Positions 1 through 14,000 of a stretch of DNA of 64,000 nucleotides are shown piece after piece (the stretch's first letter is position 1; every line of letters starts with the position of its first letter). A model generated the notes under the pieces. That model saw nothing but the letters and a program-made list of their open reading frames with translations, was not told the origin of the DNA and searched no databases. The translations under genes were made by a program, and so were the position numbers. Source of the stretch: Dirofilaria immitis (lineage: Eukaryota; Nematoda; Chromadorea; Rhabditida; Onchocercidae); assembly GCA_024305405.1 (NCBI GenBank), contig JAKNDB010000109.1:5890001-5954000 (forward strand), given 5' to 3'.

Positions 1-740
1 GTTCAATAACTGCCTCATCGTGCGTCTGCAGATTTTATACTAGCTTTTCGAAATTTTAATTTTCACAAAGTTCGAATACTTTATATTTGAACAACCATTC
101 ATTTTAGTCAAACATATTTTCTATTATTAAGTGCGCATAGATTAGTTCGCTAATCCAATTTTGTTAACACATGTGTTTGTAAATTTTGTCTTAAATTTTA
201 TTTTTAGTTACCCTTAGTTTGCTCAAACCGAGTCTTACAATTTTTAATTATTCGTGTAAGCATGTCAAGCTGTTAGAAATAGTGTTTACAACATATGAGA
301 AGTCGTACGTTATGATGTTCTAATATAAACTTTTAATAAACATTTTTTCATTTTTTTTTGATGTAAGCATATCAGTTTCTTCAGTAGCCAGGTGTGTGGT
401 TGTGACCTTAACACATTTTATTAAATATTCTCAAGTTTAGGTTAAGGACGTTCTACTAGTCTGTGATTATCGGATTAGCTTTAAATTGGTCTTGAATAGG
501 AGTTAGTAGAATCGGAAGTAACATCGGCAAGAGAAGATTTTGTGAATAGTTTGATCTTTAGGATCGGGAATGAAGATGAATTTTTCTAGTTATGTAAGCA
601 AAGTAATTAGAGGGTTGAAATTGCGTTATAATTTTTTGGATCTAAGATTGTGCAATTATTGAAGTTAAGTTTTGCAAATCCTTAAAAGACAAGGAGAGAA
701 AGGAAATTTTACAAGTTTTTACATAAAATTAGGAACTAAT

Positions 741-1094
741 TATGGACTCCTTTAATGATATTGAAACGATATCGATAGCAAGGGACAAGATTTGTATTCT
801 TTGATGAAATATTTCGAAAAATCACCATGGATACCAGGGTAGCGTATGGATTGGAGGAGCAATGGACGAGGTAGGAATGGATGCTGTTTAGATAAGATTA
901 ATGTGCTCACGTTTCTATGCATAAGTTTGATCTGTCGTCGAATGCCTTGCTGTTACTCGCTGCTCTACGTTTTCAATGTCCACCTTCTCCTGCTCGTTCA
1001 CTGCCGACTTTTTACTACAGAACAGCGATTTAAACGACATGCACTGCCTACAGATCATATCGTGGTATTTCTCACTTTCATCTTTCATTAATAA
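741..1094 (+). other. Possible small or broken coding region, unrecognised
   Basis: This stretch is less AT-rich than its flanks and holds overlapping open segments in different frames. The first starts at ATG 741 (MDSFNDIETISIARDK) and stops after about 20 codons. A second is open at about 802-870 (FDEIFRKITMDTRVAYGLEE). A third, within about 900-1036, reads MHKFDLSSNALLLLAALRF then a Pro/Ser-rich tail. An 81-codon ORF (846-1091) overlaps them. An AATAAA lies just after position 1088, where a poly(A) signal would be. I recognise no family. It could be one small gene with frame breaks, as seen in other genes of this window, or noise. Confidence 0.2.
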
Positions 1095-4000
1095 AATATT
1101 TCATTTGTTTTATTAACTGTTGAACCTATATTCATCAATAGAAATATCTCATAAAGTTACTTGGAGCGTCTAAAATGATGATAGTTTCACCTGGTCTAGA
1201 TTGCATTTACAAAGTATTTTTGAAATTCCTACCATATTTTGAAGGAAGTAATTTTTATTCATTTCCTTCTATTTGCTTTGAAATCTTCGAAATGAGAAAG
1301 AAAGAGTAAATTAATCACATACGATTTGTTACCGAAACAAACGATCTCTTAAAGTACTGAAATTTCGATTAAATAATAAAAGGTCATCCTGTAGGTACAT
1401 TCATCCTTTTCCAATGTTTCTGTCGCCGATTGGGTAGTTGTTATTTCAGATGAATCAGAAGTTGAATTCCAAGAAAGGTTTCTACATGGAAAAATTTGGT
1501 TAGGCAATTCGACATTAAACTTTAAACCGCATGGCCAGACGGAAAATTTTTCCGCTCATAACGATGTGCTTTCCATTTTTGAAATTTCACAAGTAATTCT
1601 GCAAACAAAATGCGATAAAATCCAGTTAAGTTTATTTCTATTCAGAAAAAATGTTTTCTTCCATTCCGAAATTTCTGAAAGTTGTTTCAAAGGCATTTAT
1701 TCACTAGATGCAAAACAGTAATTTTTATCAGGGACAAGGAAGGACTTTTGAATTTGTTTTCTCGCGATACTATTACAAAGGTACCAACCACAAACGCATA
1801 TATCTAGAGTGCCTAGAAAAGTGGACTCATTTTTAGAGCTAATAAAAGAATTTAAAAATACGTTATAACTTTTTTCCATAATCAAGACCTTGTACTAGGC
1901 TTTAAAGACCAGTTTTTTAAATTCAGTTTATCAATCTTGTTATTAAAGATACTCGAATGGAGACGTGCTATTTGTTAAATGAATATTTCCGTAAATTTTG
2001 CTTATCACTACTATTATTTTTGTGATGGGAGAAACATGAATTTTCTATTGGACTAAAATTAATATTTAAATAAATTGCTGTTATTCTATGATAAAATAGA
2101 GATAGTAGGGAAATATATAAAATTAAATAAATAAATCCTTAAATTATGGCAAAAAAAGTCCTTCAAATTTCAAAATCCTGGTAGTCTCATTGGCAGAATC
2201 TAATATTTCAATTTAGAAATGCCAAATGACGCGTTAAATACATATTCTAATTATCTGAATTATTTTTTCTTTTTAAATTCATATTAAGCGTTTTTAAATT
2301 TAAATGGTAATCTTTTCAGTATTCAAAAAAAAACAACTATAAGAAGAAGGATTCTCGTTCTGTCTATTGGTTCTGAAGAGTCAACCTGTTTATTTTACAA
2401 GCAATGATGCAATATTTTTTTCAAGTGATAACACTTGAAAAAAATTTTCCTGCTCAAATAAGTTGGGAAAATTAGTCAATTGGTAAAGCAAACAATGCAG
2501 CCATCAGATTAAATGCAAATAATTTAACCACCGGCACTGTAGGTTTTTGGGAAATTTCGTATATACCCGACTTTGGCAGCAATCTTGAAGCTTCATATAC
2601 CGATTTAGTTACTCTTTACTGTATTTATATTGGTATTTGATTTCTTGGCTTTTTAAAATTCATGCCTCAGATAAAAGGGATTATCAGTTTCTTTAGTTAG
2701 AAGTAATACTACGCAATTATGGGTGTTTGAAGCATCATTAAGTTGTGCTAAATAACTAACACAGTCATTTTCAATGACCGTTCAGTTTTATTTTGATCTT
2801 GAAACAATCGTATTGCTATGAGAATTGTGTTGCTGAGCAGCGAAATTTTGAGGTTGCAGTGAGAATAGATTGATAAATGAAAATTTGACTCTGTTTCAGG
2901 CATATTTCAATAAAATTCAGCAAGCAAAACTCATATAATATGCATTAAAAATAAATAATACATCAATCATCCCATCAAAATTGTTTTACTGAACAATACG
3001 CTTTTAAAATCGTGAATGGCTAAAAAAATAATACATTGAAATATGTAACAATATGAAGCGTTGTAAACTTTTCCAAATGGTCAGAAAATAATTTGAAAAT
3101 GGTTCCTCTGCGATCTTTTATTATGGATATTGAAACAAACACTTGAGCAGTAATATTTACACAAGTTATCTAATCTACATGACCAGTGCCTAATGAAGAT
3201 GAAATTTATATAATGTTGAATTTATATAATATGTAATAAGCGTGAAATATTCACTAAAATACAGTTCATCTATATTTTGCTGATTACTTTTCATAACATA
3301 AAATATTTGTTCGGTTAAGGGAGAAGAAGAGTGCTTTTTAGTAAATGAACTTTCTAATTAGCGATAATATCTTGTTGATTCTAAGATTGGATTTTATTAA
3401 ATTTGATTTGTTTATTGTACTTTGAGGAATTTCATCAACTACATTTCTATTCGCGTATTTTTCTCCCTAGACAAAAAATTATAAGTGATCAGTTTAAATG
3501 GCAAAGAAAAGAACTCACATGCGTTAATATTCCACTCACATTAAAATGACTATTAAATCTCCTAATGTAACTCAACTGGAAATGCAATCATTTGGAGGTA
3601 ACTGTGTAAGTCATTAAGGAAAACACTTCAAGAACTTTTTCTACCCGCAAAGCATCGTTGAGCAAATTATTTATCTTATAGTTTGTAGCTTATTGCAATA
3701 TAATTATTTATCCTATATATTGATATTTCGCCAGAACTAAGAATAAAGTCAAATGAATAAAGAAAGAGAATATCATCACTAAATAGCATGTTTTGTGTAA
3801 TGCGTAACTTTACATAAGAAATGATTATTACTTCTCATAAGTTCATTATAAGTTCAATCTTCAATTTAATCGATCTCCAGAACTTCTAACCTCTTCGATG
3901 CTTCGATTCAATATCTTGCATTAAATGCTTATCATTTAACATATATCAACAGCCCAAATAAAATATCTGCGTCAATTATTCGACATTGTTCTTTTTCAAG

Positions 4001-7000
4001 CTGCGTAAATACGAGTTTTTAAGCAACTTTTTGAAGTTGTTTAAAAATATTTTGTATAAACGACAGAAATAGTTTGCACAAATTCATTTACAAATTTTAC
4101 TTACAATATTTTGTACAAATTGCTAAAATATAATTATAAGATACTATGCTGTAATGGATAAAGTCTTGGAAAGAAACTACAATGAATTATGATGTTGATG
4201 AACTTTCCTTTTTCCTTTCTCTTTTCCATAAGATATAATAATTACGCTGTGTTGAGATAATTGTGCTTTGTGCTAAATTGTTTCACAAAGTAGAAAAACG
4301 ATTTCGTAGCATGTAAAAAAGTTAATACAGGATCAGAAGCCAAGTTGTTCATCAGAGTCGTTTAATAAATTTACAAATTCAAAAATAATATTATAATAAT
4401 GAACTCTGCAGTAAGGAATAAATACATATTATAATGCGATACTTTATGCTAAAGACTTTAAGTAAATCCAGACAAACTCTGGCATATATCCTTCGATCAA
4501 TAGAAATCCAATGCAGGTAAGCAAGCATCTAATACAGCTAAGCATCTTTTGCATTCTAACAAAGGCATATATGCATTTTTCAACGATTGCTTTCTTGCTA
4601 TTCATATTTGTGATTGTGATGTCTTCGCATTTGTTTGTAGCACGGAACGGTTTATTGTATTACAGTTTGAGAATCTCAAGAAACAGCTAAGAAAAAATAA
4701 TCTGGGAATGAACAATTGATAAAGCTCGAATTAGTGGCTGATTTATTAGCAGAAAAAGTGCTTGTCTTATAGATGTGAAATCAATTTACTTATTATGCTA
4801 ACAGCATGAAAAATTTTAATCAGGAATTTCTTTCATGCGGGTTCAAACATTGATGCTTTATGAGTTTTTGCCATAGTGATAGTAAGTCTTCGTTGTTTTG
4901 GTTAATATCGGTGACTTGCTCCATTTAGTGCTATCAAATGCCGTCAACTGAGGAGTTTCATAAGATCAACAAGATTTCTAGTAATTTATTTCATATGCTC
5001 AAGTTTTTGATTAAATCTTTTCATCTTCAGTTAAGCAGTTGTTATTTGTTTACTTCCCAATTCTCATATTGAGCAGGATTTCAAAGTTTTTCCGAAGGGA
5101 TGGTGCGGTATCTAAACTTATATTAAACATTTTGAATTAACATTAAGAATTTGGACAAGTCTACATCCAAAATATTTGTCAAACTTCATATCAACAATTT
5201 TTTTATTGCAATGTTTATTTATGAAAAACACTTTTAGTGCTGTGATACAATATCATCAAACACTTAAAAACAACAGTACCTATGTTACTTCAAATTTACC
5301 TGATTTTCAAGCCTCTACAATTTCTTGAGTTGCATGCAGAATGAAATTCTAGAAAATTTAATAATTAATAAGCAAATAATTTGTAGCACTCGTTTCGTAT
5401 ATAACCAATCATCTGTACTCCATGTGCTTTTGTTTTTACAAAAACTTTAAAATGTCGATCGCTTTTCGTAGGATATATATTTCAGATCAAAATCTTGATA
5501 ATGAGCTCATAATAAATCTAAAAACTTCTTCTAAATTCTAATAGTTACAACAAACAGCAAATTAGATAAAAAAATTACACCAACACACATGTAGCGATGA
5601 ATTATTTAAATACTAATACTTACTATAATCAAAATCGCCATAATATTTATTTCCACTTAGAAATATTTCAGACAACTAATTCATAAATCTCATATTAATA
5701 TCTTTATGTAAGAGACTTAAATAGATGAATAGTATATTATAGGCTTTAAAAAGAAGCTAAAAATTAGAAATGACCTGAAAATATGCCGATGAAATGCTGT
5801 ATATGCATTTCGCGCTATCTTTAAGTAAGGGAAAATTTTATATTTTTATTCAAGACATATAAAATAGAATGGCTGATCAAACATGCATCGCAGGAAATGC
5901 CTCATTATCAGCGAGGATTCATTAGAATCTTTAGAACCTGTATTTTGATTTCATTTGATAAGAAACAAAATTTCGGCTCGGTGAAATTTGATGAAATTCA
6001 AGAAACCTCAGTAAAACCTACAACAAATCTAAAGGAAATAAATTGGGAATAACATCAAATTAGTGCAGAAAATAAAATAAGACATGCGGGATACTGACAT
6101 TTCGTATGATCAAAGATACATAAAACATTCCTTGCTCCCTATTACAGAACGTTATTATAACTACTTCATTGCTAAATATCTCCAATAAACAACATATTAA
6201 TGTCCTAAAGAACTTTATGAATTTGTAGGTATTAGTTCATAATACCCTTAACGAACAAGCAAGGTTGCCTATTTGCAAAATTAAGCTTGTTGATTCTCCT
6301 GAACAGGATTATAATAAAAAATAAAAAAAAAGGCAGAATCTCAGAAAGAAGTGAATTGCTAATTGCCTGTTGTTAGCAATTTGGGACATAGTAAAATTTC
6401 GGACATCAAATTTTTAGAAATACTTTTTATCTATTTATTATTTTTATAAATGATGCGGATAATCTCATTTGTCCTTTAGTTATTGGTCTTCCGTCAATCC
6501 TATTTTATTAAGCGAAATCAATTTTATATGAATCCTGCACAATAATGATCATTGACCATTCGTTAACTTCGGCAAATGATAACAAGCCATATTAGAATTT
6601 CAAGGGAAAAGACGACTAAACTTTCGGTAAGAAAACTACACTTTTCCTACTCTCTTCAAATATTGCATGGAACCATTAACTCAGCATTAAATGATTGCTG
6701 TGAAAATGAAGTGGAACCAAAAAGAAATGATAAACAAATAAAACCATTGGAAGACCGAAAGAGTCGCATGAAATACATCTCCAGAAACCAATATTTTCTA
6801 ACGTTGTCAAATCTTCCAACTAACTAATTACTGTGTCTTTTTTCTTGCTAATGTAAAAGGAATGAAACTTGTTCCTATTTTGAAGTCATTTTAATTGCTT
6901 AGTTATATAATTAGAAAAGTTCAATCGAATCATTTGCACAAACTGACAAGAGAGAAATTCGGAGTCATGTAAATGAGGTTTAGACTGTATTTCAAGAAAG

Positions 7001-7351
7001 TAATAAATAATCCACTATTTGATTAAAAATTTATCCGCTGACTGCATTTAAAACACTACATGAACCTATCACATTACTTGGAATATTTCTGAAAAATTGA
7101 CAAAGGAAAAGAAACATGCATCCTGTGACAGCTACCAAATCAATTTGCATTTATATCCTTACAAATGTTTGATTTATACGCAAACTGGGAAATTCTCCGT
7201 TTGGTATAAGAAGGATAAATTTCAACTACAAAGAAACTTTTACGATGTGTTAAAATGTGTAAAAAGTGCACTGATGAAAATATGAAAATGATACTTTGCA
7301 CCTTATATTCTACCGTTTTTAGCAGTCAGCAATTTCATTATATTCAAAGCA

Positions 7352-7357
7352 TTGATT

Positions 7358-7390
<33 letters not shown>
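7352..7390. repeat. (ATTG)n tetranucleotide microsatellite
   Basis: About nine tandem copies of ATTG/GATT with one early interruption lie roughly 140 bp downstream of the Slit stop codon, on the 3' side of that minus-strand gene. Confidence 0.9.
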
Positions 7391-7532
7391 ACCAAGAAGA
7401 GGATGAGCATAGCAACATCAAACAACAAATTTTAAGTTCGTACTTTTCAGAACGAGAAAATACAGTCAAAAACAATGTGATAAAGATCAAAAAATTTATG
7501 TTAAAACAGTAATTAAAGAAATTTTCAGAAAA

Positions 7533-10500
7533 TTACATAGAATGACATACTGCTGTTGCAGTACATTGACATTTTCGTACGACATGAACAATATGTGAAG
7601 TAGTACTACCGTTCCTACAATGCATTTTCAATCTGCGTCTCTTACTTTTCACAGCTGTACAACACTGTTTGTTGTCACTACCACACCATCCATAGCATCG
7701 ACCATTTTTAATTTGTTCTGCCGAACGGCAACTATCCTCTATATAATGATGGCGAAATTTCTCTTTGACACAAAAAATTTCACCTGAAATTTGGAAATTT
7801 CATATGGAGGAAAATTTTCTCTATCAAAATAATCCCATGAAATATAAACGTGAACAAAGAAATTCATAGCATAACTCAAATAGCTTACGCCGTTGACAAT
7901 GCGTGCCACTATAACCAGGAGGACACCGACATATGTAACCACTGGAGAACGAAGAATTCATAGTGCATGTACCGCTATAACACTGGCCATTACAGAGATT
8001 CACACTTTTAGCACATCCATTTAAAATTTTCTCCTTTTTTCCGCTTTATTGAAATCAACTATCATATTATTGACATGAAAGTCCGAAATGCATCCTGAAA
8101 TTTTAGCCCAAATTTATCGTTTATAATTAACAGCATTTGTTCAATATACGAGGCTCTTATAGATTCAAAATGACACGACATTTGTTAATTATTGCCTGAG
8201 CTCATTTTTTTAAACAAATAATCTTTACATGATCTGCCCTGCAAGAAATAAAAAGTTAACAAAATCAAATCAAATGGCTTTTAATCTAGAAACTGCAGAA
8301 TCGATAAAGCTACTTGAAATTAGTTTTAATCAGCTTCTCTTAACAATATAATCTATTAACAAGAATAAAATCGAATTTCATTTCATTTTATACGTTCATA
8401 ATTCTTCAATTATCACTGATTGAAATAAAGCACCATACTCAGTAGGTAGCGAAGCAGACAAAATTAGGAATGCAAATCTAGCATTTAAAATTCTGCTCAT
8501 TTCTTAAAATTTACCTTTAAAGCTATGAAGTTGCTTCAGATGGAAAGCAGTGCTTGCTTTAATGCCAACGGAAGTTGGAACGCCACCAACATACAAGAAG
8601 TTCTTGCCTGTTAGTACGAATGTTTCTTTCGAACCGCTGTTAACAACAATCTGCGGTTCATAATTGTCGATTTTCAGCGATATCGTTATTCCTTTGATAA
8701 ACATTTCTATCCGATGCGGATGTCCATCATGCACTAAACAACACCCCAAAATAACGAGATCATATTTCAATAATTTAATTAAGATACGAATACAGTCTAT
8801 AATGATTCGACTTCATTCCTTTCCAGAGAAATTATTTGTGATGTTATAAATGTTTCAGTATTATCTTCAGAAAAAATCTCTCCACTATAGAAATAAACAT
8901 CGAAGCTTAAAAAATACCAGTAACGTAGCTATACATATGGGATGCAGGAAAATTGCCAACACAGAATGAAATTTTCAGACGACCATCATACAATTCCACC
9001 GATAAATGTGCGTTATCACCATAATATAAAACTACACCAGTACTAAAATAACCAGAGTAAATCGAACCACCGATGATAATATCTTTAATATTTTGTCCAG
9101 TCATTCCAAAAGTTTAAAATTAGTCATTTTCTCAAGATTATCAAAACAATAACCTAGCAGTAGTAATCAATGTAAACGTAAGATTCCCATCTGGTGAAGC
9201 AATGAACGGTTCTAATGCGATGAATGAATCATCTTGAACATATCCTGCCGCTCGCAGCTGCTCACACCGCTTTCCAGTATATCCTTCAAAGCATTTGCAA
9301 AACACATTGCTTCCCAGTTCATGACATACTCCTAAAATAATTTTGCTTATCATTATTTTACAACAACAAATTCAGATTCAGAAGATACATAGAAATCTAA
9401 TCAGATGGGAAGAATAAGCTGACATGTTCACAAGAATTTCGATGACATGGTGAAGTATTTGGATGATAATCACTTGGCACCGGTGGTAGTTCGCAAAACT
9501 TTCCTGTATATCCATCAATACATTCACATTTGTATGATTGTACACCATCCTGAAAAATTTTGTGAAAGGCAACGAAATCTTATTAGAAAAATTGTCATTC
9601 TCAACGCACAATTTTACATTCCCTCGGTGCTTGAATTATGATTTGATAAACCTAAATTTTAATATAAATGAAAAACATATAATCCAGAAATATTTAGAAA
9701 ATTAAAAAACTAACAACGCAAACTGCATTATTTTTGCATCGATTATTCTCACAGTCATCGATGTTTATCGTACAGTTGATGCCGGTGAAACCTGACAGAC
9801 AATTACATCTAAAAAACCTATGTTTGTTCAATCTTCAATCGTTACGGCGGAGAATCATAAACGGCTAATCTAAAAACGATTCGTCATACTGTCTACTAGG
9901 CAGATCATTGAGACTATCAAAAGACAAGAATATGAAAATTTCATTCTGTTATATGCTTTATGTTAGTTTTCGTTGTACGCTAAATTATTTGCTTGTAAAA
10001 TAAAGCGATAAATTTCCAGATCATACTAAGAAATTGGGAAATTACCTATAAGAAAGAGCTTGTCGTACGCATATTCCCTTGTTTGCACAAGGATTCATTT
10101 TATTCGAACAAAATTCTATTTTTTCTTCACAAAAACGTCCTGTGTGCGTTGATGGACATTTACATTCATATGAACTTACCTAAATTTCATCTAATGAAGC
10201 AGATAACTTTCTAAAAATATTCCATTTGTAGAAAAGTACCAACGAAGTTTCGGTTCAATAGACTCATTTTTAATCATTTCACTACGTGAACTTGTTTCAA
10301 TACAAGCATGAGCTTACCAAGTCAATACAAGTTGCACCATTCTGACATTTATTATTTATACAGTCATCGATATTTGCCTCGCAACGGTCACCTTCGAAAC
10401 CTTTTACACAGTAACATTTAAAACGTCCATCTTGAAGTACCTTTAAATTATAAAATTATGACATAAAGCTTCGTTTAAAAGTTTAACAAATGTAGCAAAC

Positions 10501-11092
10501 AGAGCTCTAGTTGGAATCATCATAGTGGAATGAAGAAAATGAGAATACGTCCAAAAGTCTAGTGAGCTATTTAAGGTTTTTCATATCGACTAGTATGTCT
10601 TAGGATGCCAGTTGTGCTCAAAAATCTATGCGGATAGGGACAAGAAAATCGTATACCTTACAAGTGGCATTGTTTAGACATGGCTCACCATAACATGCAT
10701 CGATTTTATTTTCACAGTATCTTCCGTAATAACTAGCTTCACATTTACATAAAAACGATCTTCCTCTTATTCTTTGACATGCGCCGCCATTTTCACAGGG
10801 ATTGTCAACACAGGCATTACATTTAACCAACACATTTTTCGGCACTTTTTCGACGCATCTACAAAAATTGAATAATAAAATTTTAGCATAGATCATTTAT
10901 GCTAAATAAGACGCAAATATTTCACAATACGATTACTTGAACTGTAATTCATTGGCTGATAGAAGCAGCTGATTTCGAAAATTCAAGGGAAGTTCACAGC
11001 GAGCAATTCCAGCTTCAATGAAACGGCTTTTTATCCATCGGCTGAACCAAGCCATACGACAATCGCAATACAATGAATTACTTCCAAGAGCT
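7533..11092 (-). other. slt-1: slt-1: LRRCT 4, EGF 1-6, LamG, EGF 7, cystine knot
   Basis: Exons: 10937-11092 (LRRCT 4, [13 protein letters not shown]), 10657-10858, 10318-10440, 10046-10179, 9715-9808, about 9424-9553 (EGFs 1-6, with calcium-binding-type NIDDC motifs), about 9154-9333, 8918-9042, 8515-8733 (EGF 6 end and laminin [28 protein letters not shown]), 7889-8094 (end of Lam[11 protein letters not shown], then EGF 7) and 7533-7738 (cystine knot, [11 protein letters not shown] and [11 protein letters not shown]). Apart from 7889-8094 the joins keep frame. That exon is 206 nt where 207 is required; the break is in an A6 run (minus strand) between NKAEK and ILNGC. Confidence 0.9.
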
Positions 11093-14000
11093 CTAGAATT
11101 TCTAGTATCTTCAAAGCGAACAGAATTTCAAATGTACAGAAAATGACGGAGAGCATAATATGTCTAACTAGTGATTCCCGGAAGCCCTTACATAATAAGA
11201 AATGAGAATTTCTTACATATGTGTAATGTTATGCAGATTTGCAAAAGCTGACTCTGGTAGAACTGAAATATCATTTCCATGCAGTGAAAGAATTCGTAAA
11301 CTAGTCAAATGCGTGAATGCCTTTTCTTCCAGGCACTGAAGTTTGTTGTAACTAAGCATCAACGTTGAGAGTTTGGTCAAATTCGTAAATGCTTCGTTTT
11401 CAATTGTAACAATCCGATTATAGCTTAGATCTCTGCAAACTATAATTTTAGGATAAAAAGGAGGAAATGTATAACCAATATCATTTCTATGATCAAACAA
11501 GAATGTCGAAATTTCTATATTAAAGCAGATTCAACTGTGAAACAGCAATATATGAAAAAATAATTGAATCATAAAAATACTATTTATTACGATAAACAGC
11601 GTATGGTCAGTTCTATTCAGTGAATTGATTCTGATATTAATCAATGACTAAAATTTATCATTTGAAGTAATTTTATATCAGTTTGCTTCTGTCTCAACAA
11701 TCGATAACTCACAATTTGACAAGATGTTTCAATTTATTCAATTCAGGAGGGATAAAGACAATATCGTTTGAATCCAGAAATAACTCGGTAGTTTCAACAG
11801 GTATATCAGTCGGAAATTTCTCAAGATTCTTGTTCGAACAGCGCACTACTGTTTCATGACAAGTGCAACCGTTTGGGCAACTATCATCTTCCGCACAAAC
11901 ATTTTCCATAGTTCCTCAAAATTTTAGTAATCTGAGGAGAATTTTTCGATCTTATTTTAACATCGATAACTTTATTTCATTAGGATACGACTGTTTCGTT
12001 TTCAAATAGAGGTAACCCATCATCGTTTAAAGCAGTAAATATAACGGATATTAAATTTGAAAAATCATGCTCAATTACCAGAGCAATATAATTCGTTTTT
12101 TTGAGAGATGCCATTATGCGGCCTCGTAATTGTATCGGTTCACGACAAATAGCAGAATTCAGCAAGCGGGATCCATTCATTCGTAAAGAGTGAACAAAAT
12201 CAGCAATACGACAATTACATATAAATTCGTTTCCCTCTAATGATCTACAAAATAGCAGTGCATTTTTTTAATATTCACATAAAAATTTTTTTTCCTTAGC
12301 TTTACTTCATGTCATTTCTTAATGTTATTTAACTGCAAATTCAAATATTATCGAACAAAAAATTTAAATAGGAAGCGAATCCAAAATCACTCAAAGAACT
12401 TCGAAATTTTACACAGATTTTAATGTTGCTAGTTGTGCGAGCGAGTCAGAAGAGAAACATCTGATCCGATTGTGACTCAAATTCCTGCAAAAATGATTAG
12501 AAATTGTCACTTAGCTATAATATCCGAAAATTTCCGATAGAAAGCGTGAATTCATTGCTCGAAGAAATGTTGGACTAAAAACAGGTATTTACATAGAGTA
12601 ATACAATGATAGTGACTGATACATAGGCAAGTTAATTTTCAAAGTGCTCACAAGAAATAATGTGGGAGTGGAAACTATGAGTGGAAAGGGTTTACAAATT
12701 TCCAATTTATGAAGCGAGATAACATATGCTCAACTTAATATGAGAGCAGAAAAGCCTACATTCAAATGACCAAGAATATCACAAACAGCTGCTTCTCACG
12801 AAATTTGGTTTGAATATTTTATCACTTTAAAAGAAAACAAAGAGGAGTCAAAGTAAGCTGAAATTCCCGAGTGCCCAGGAAGCCGGGAACCACTAAACTG
12901 TTGAACGGCATCAGATAGTGCGGATTAATAGATACTTAATCAAGAGGGATTTGAAGAAGTACTTCGAATTTAAAATTACTAATGTCCTCTTTGGGGATGA
13001 TATTACTACTTTTGAAATTGTAAAAAATTTTCCAACAATCGATAAGAACAGACAGGGAAAAAGGAAAATTGCGTGGTTACATATAACTGAAAGTTCAGAT
13101 GATGAATTATTCTAGATGTGACATGTCACAGAAATGTTCTGATGAATTGCAAAACTTACAGTTTAATAATTTGCAAATTTCCATTTCCAAATACTGCAGT
13201 CGAAAAATGGCGCAACTTGTTGCGGCTCAAGTCGCTGAAAAGATCGATGTTTATCGGCTTGAATAAACAAACGGAAATCAGTCGTAGGAGTGCTATTTAA
13301 TTATAAAATCAAAAAGCGTAATATTCTTTCTAGTAGTAAACCTTATTTTGCATTTTAATATGCTGTAATGAATATTGCAGGAGTATCAGTAGATTCTATG
13401 CGTATTCACAGCGAAAGGTGTATTAGGCAGCACTGCTAGCACTGGAAAATCTTAGAAGGAAAAGAGTATACATTCTACAATCAAATGATAAGAATTAATT
13501 AAATGAATAAATGAGTTAATTGATTTATTGATCAATTAATATATTGGTGAATCTGTTGATATAAAAAAATCAGTTGACAAAATCTTACAGCTCTTCTACT
13601 TTACCCAATGCAGATAACGAGTTGCTCTCAATAGATTCGATTTCGTTACCATCCAGTAACCTATAATTCAATTTCTCGTGTTTTATGAGGTGGAAATATT
13701 TTTTAACAATAGTTTCAAAAGCATGAAATACAATTTAAAAAGCTAGAGAAGATAAATACACACAATGTGGTTAGATTTTCGAAATGAAGATTAGATGAAA
13801 GACGAATTGCAGCTATCTTATTGTTGGACATGCGTAATTTGGTGGTATATCGAGGTAATCTGGGTGGAAAATCAGTCCATCCTCGATTACTGCAACAGTT
13901 AGAGCATTAACGCTACAACGGAAAAAACTCACTTTGCTACGCAAAGTGAGTTTTTTTGTGCTAACAACTTCTAGACTAGATGACAGGATTATATCCTCTG

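Larger units (their letters stand above)
1..7532. other. Gene-poor AT-rich region, with no confirmed gene
   Basis: I see no exon chain with recognisable homology in this stretch. The single-frame ORFs at 1697-1885, 6576-6827 and 7097-7285 have low-complexity, intron-like composition and no motif. The only part with coding-like composition is about 741-1090, listed separately. A tetranucleotide repeat lies at 7352-7390. The last part is the 3' flank of the minus-strand Slit gene that ends at 7533. An exon of a poorly conserved gene could have been missed. Confidence 0.5.

Noticed and set aside
10046..10179. Suspected 2-bp deletion in a slt-1 EGF exon
   Set aside because: On careful re-reading the exon is 134 nt, the phases fit and STHTGRFC is intact.
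12918..13300. Two plus-strand ORFs between slt-1 exons
   Set aside because: They lie in a slt-1 intron, have no motif and contain lysine-rich, AT-driven composition.
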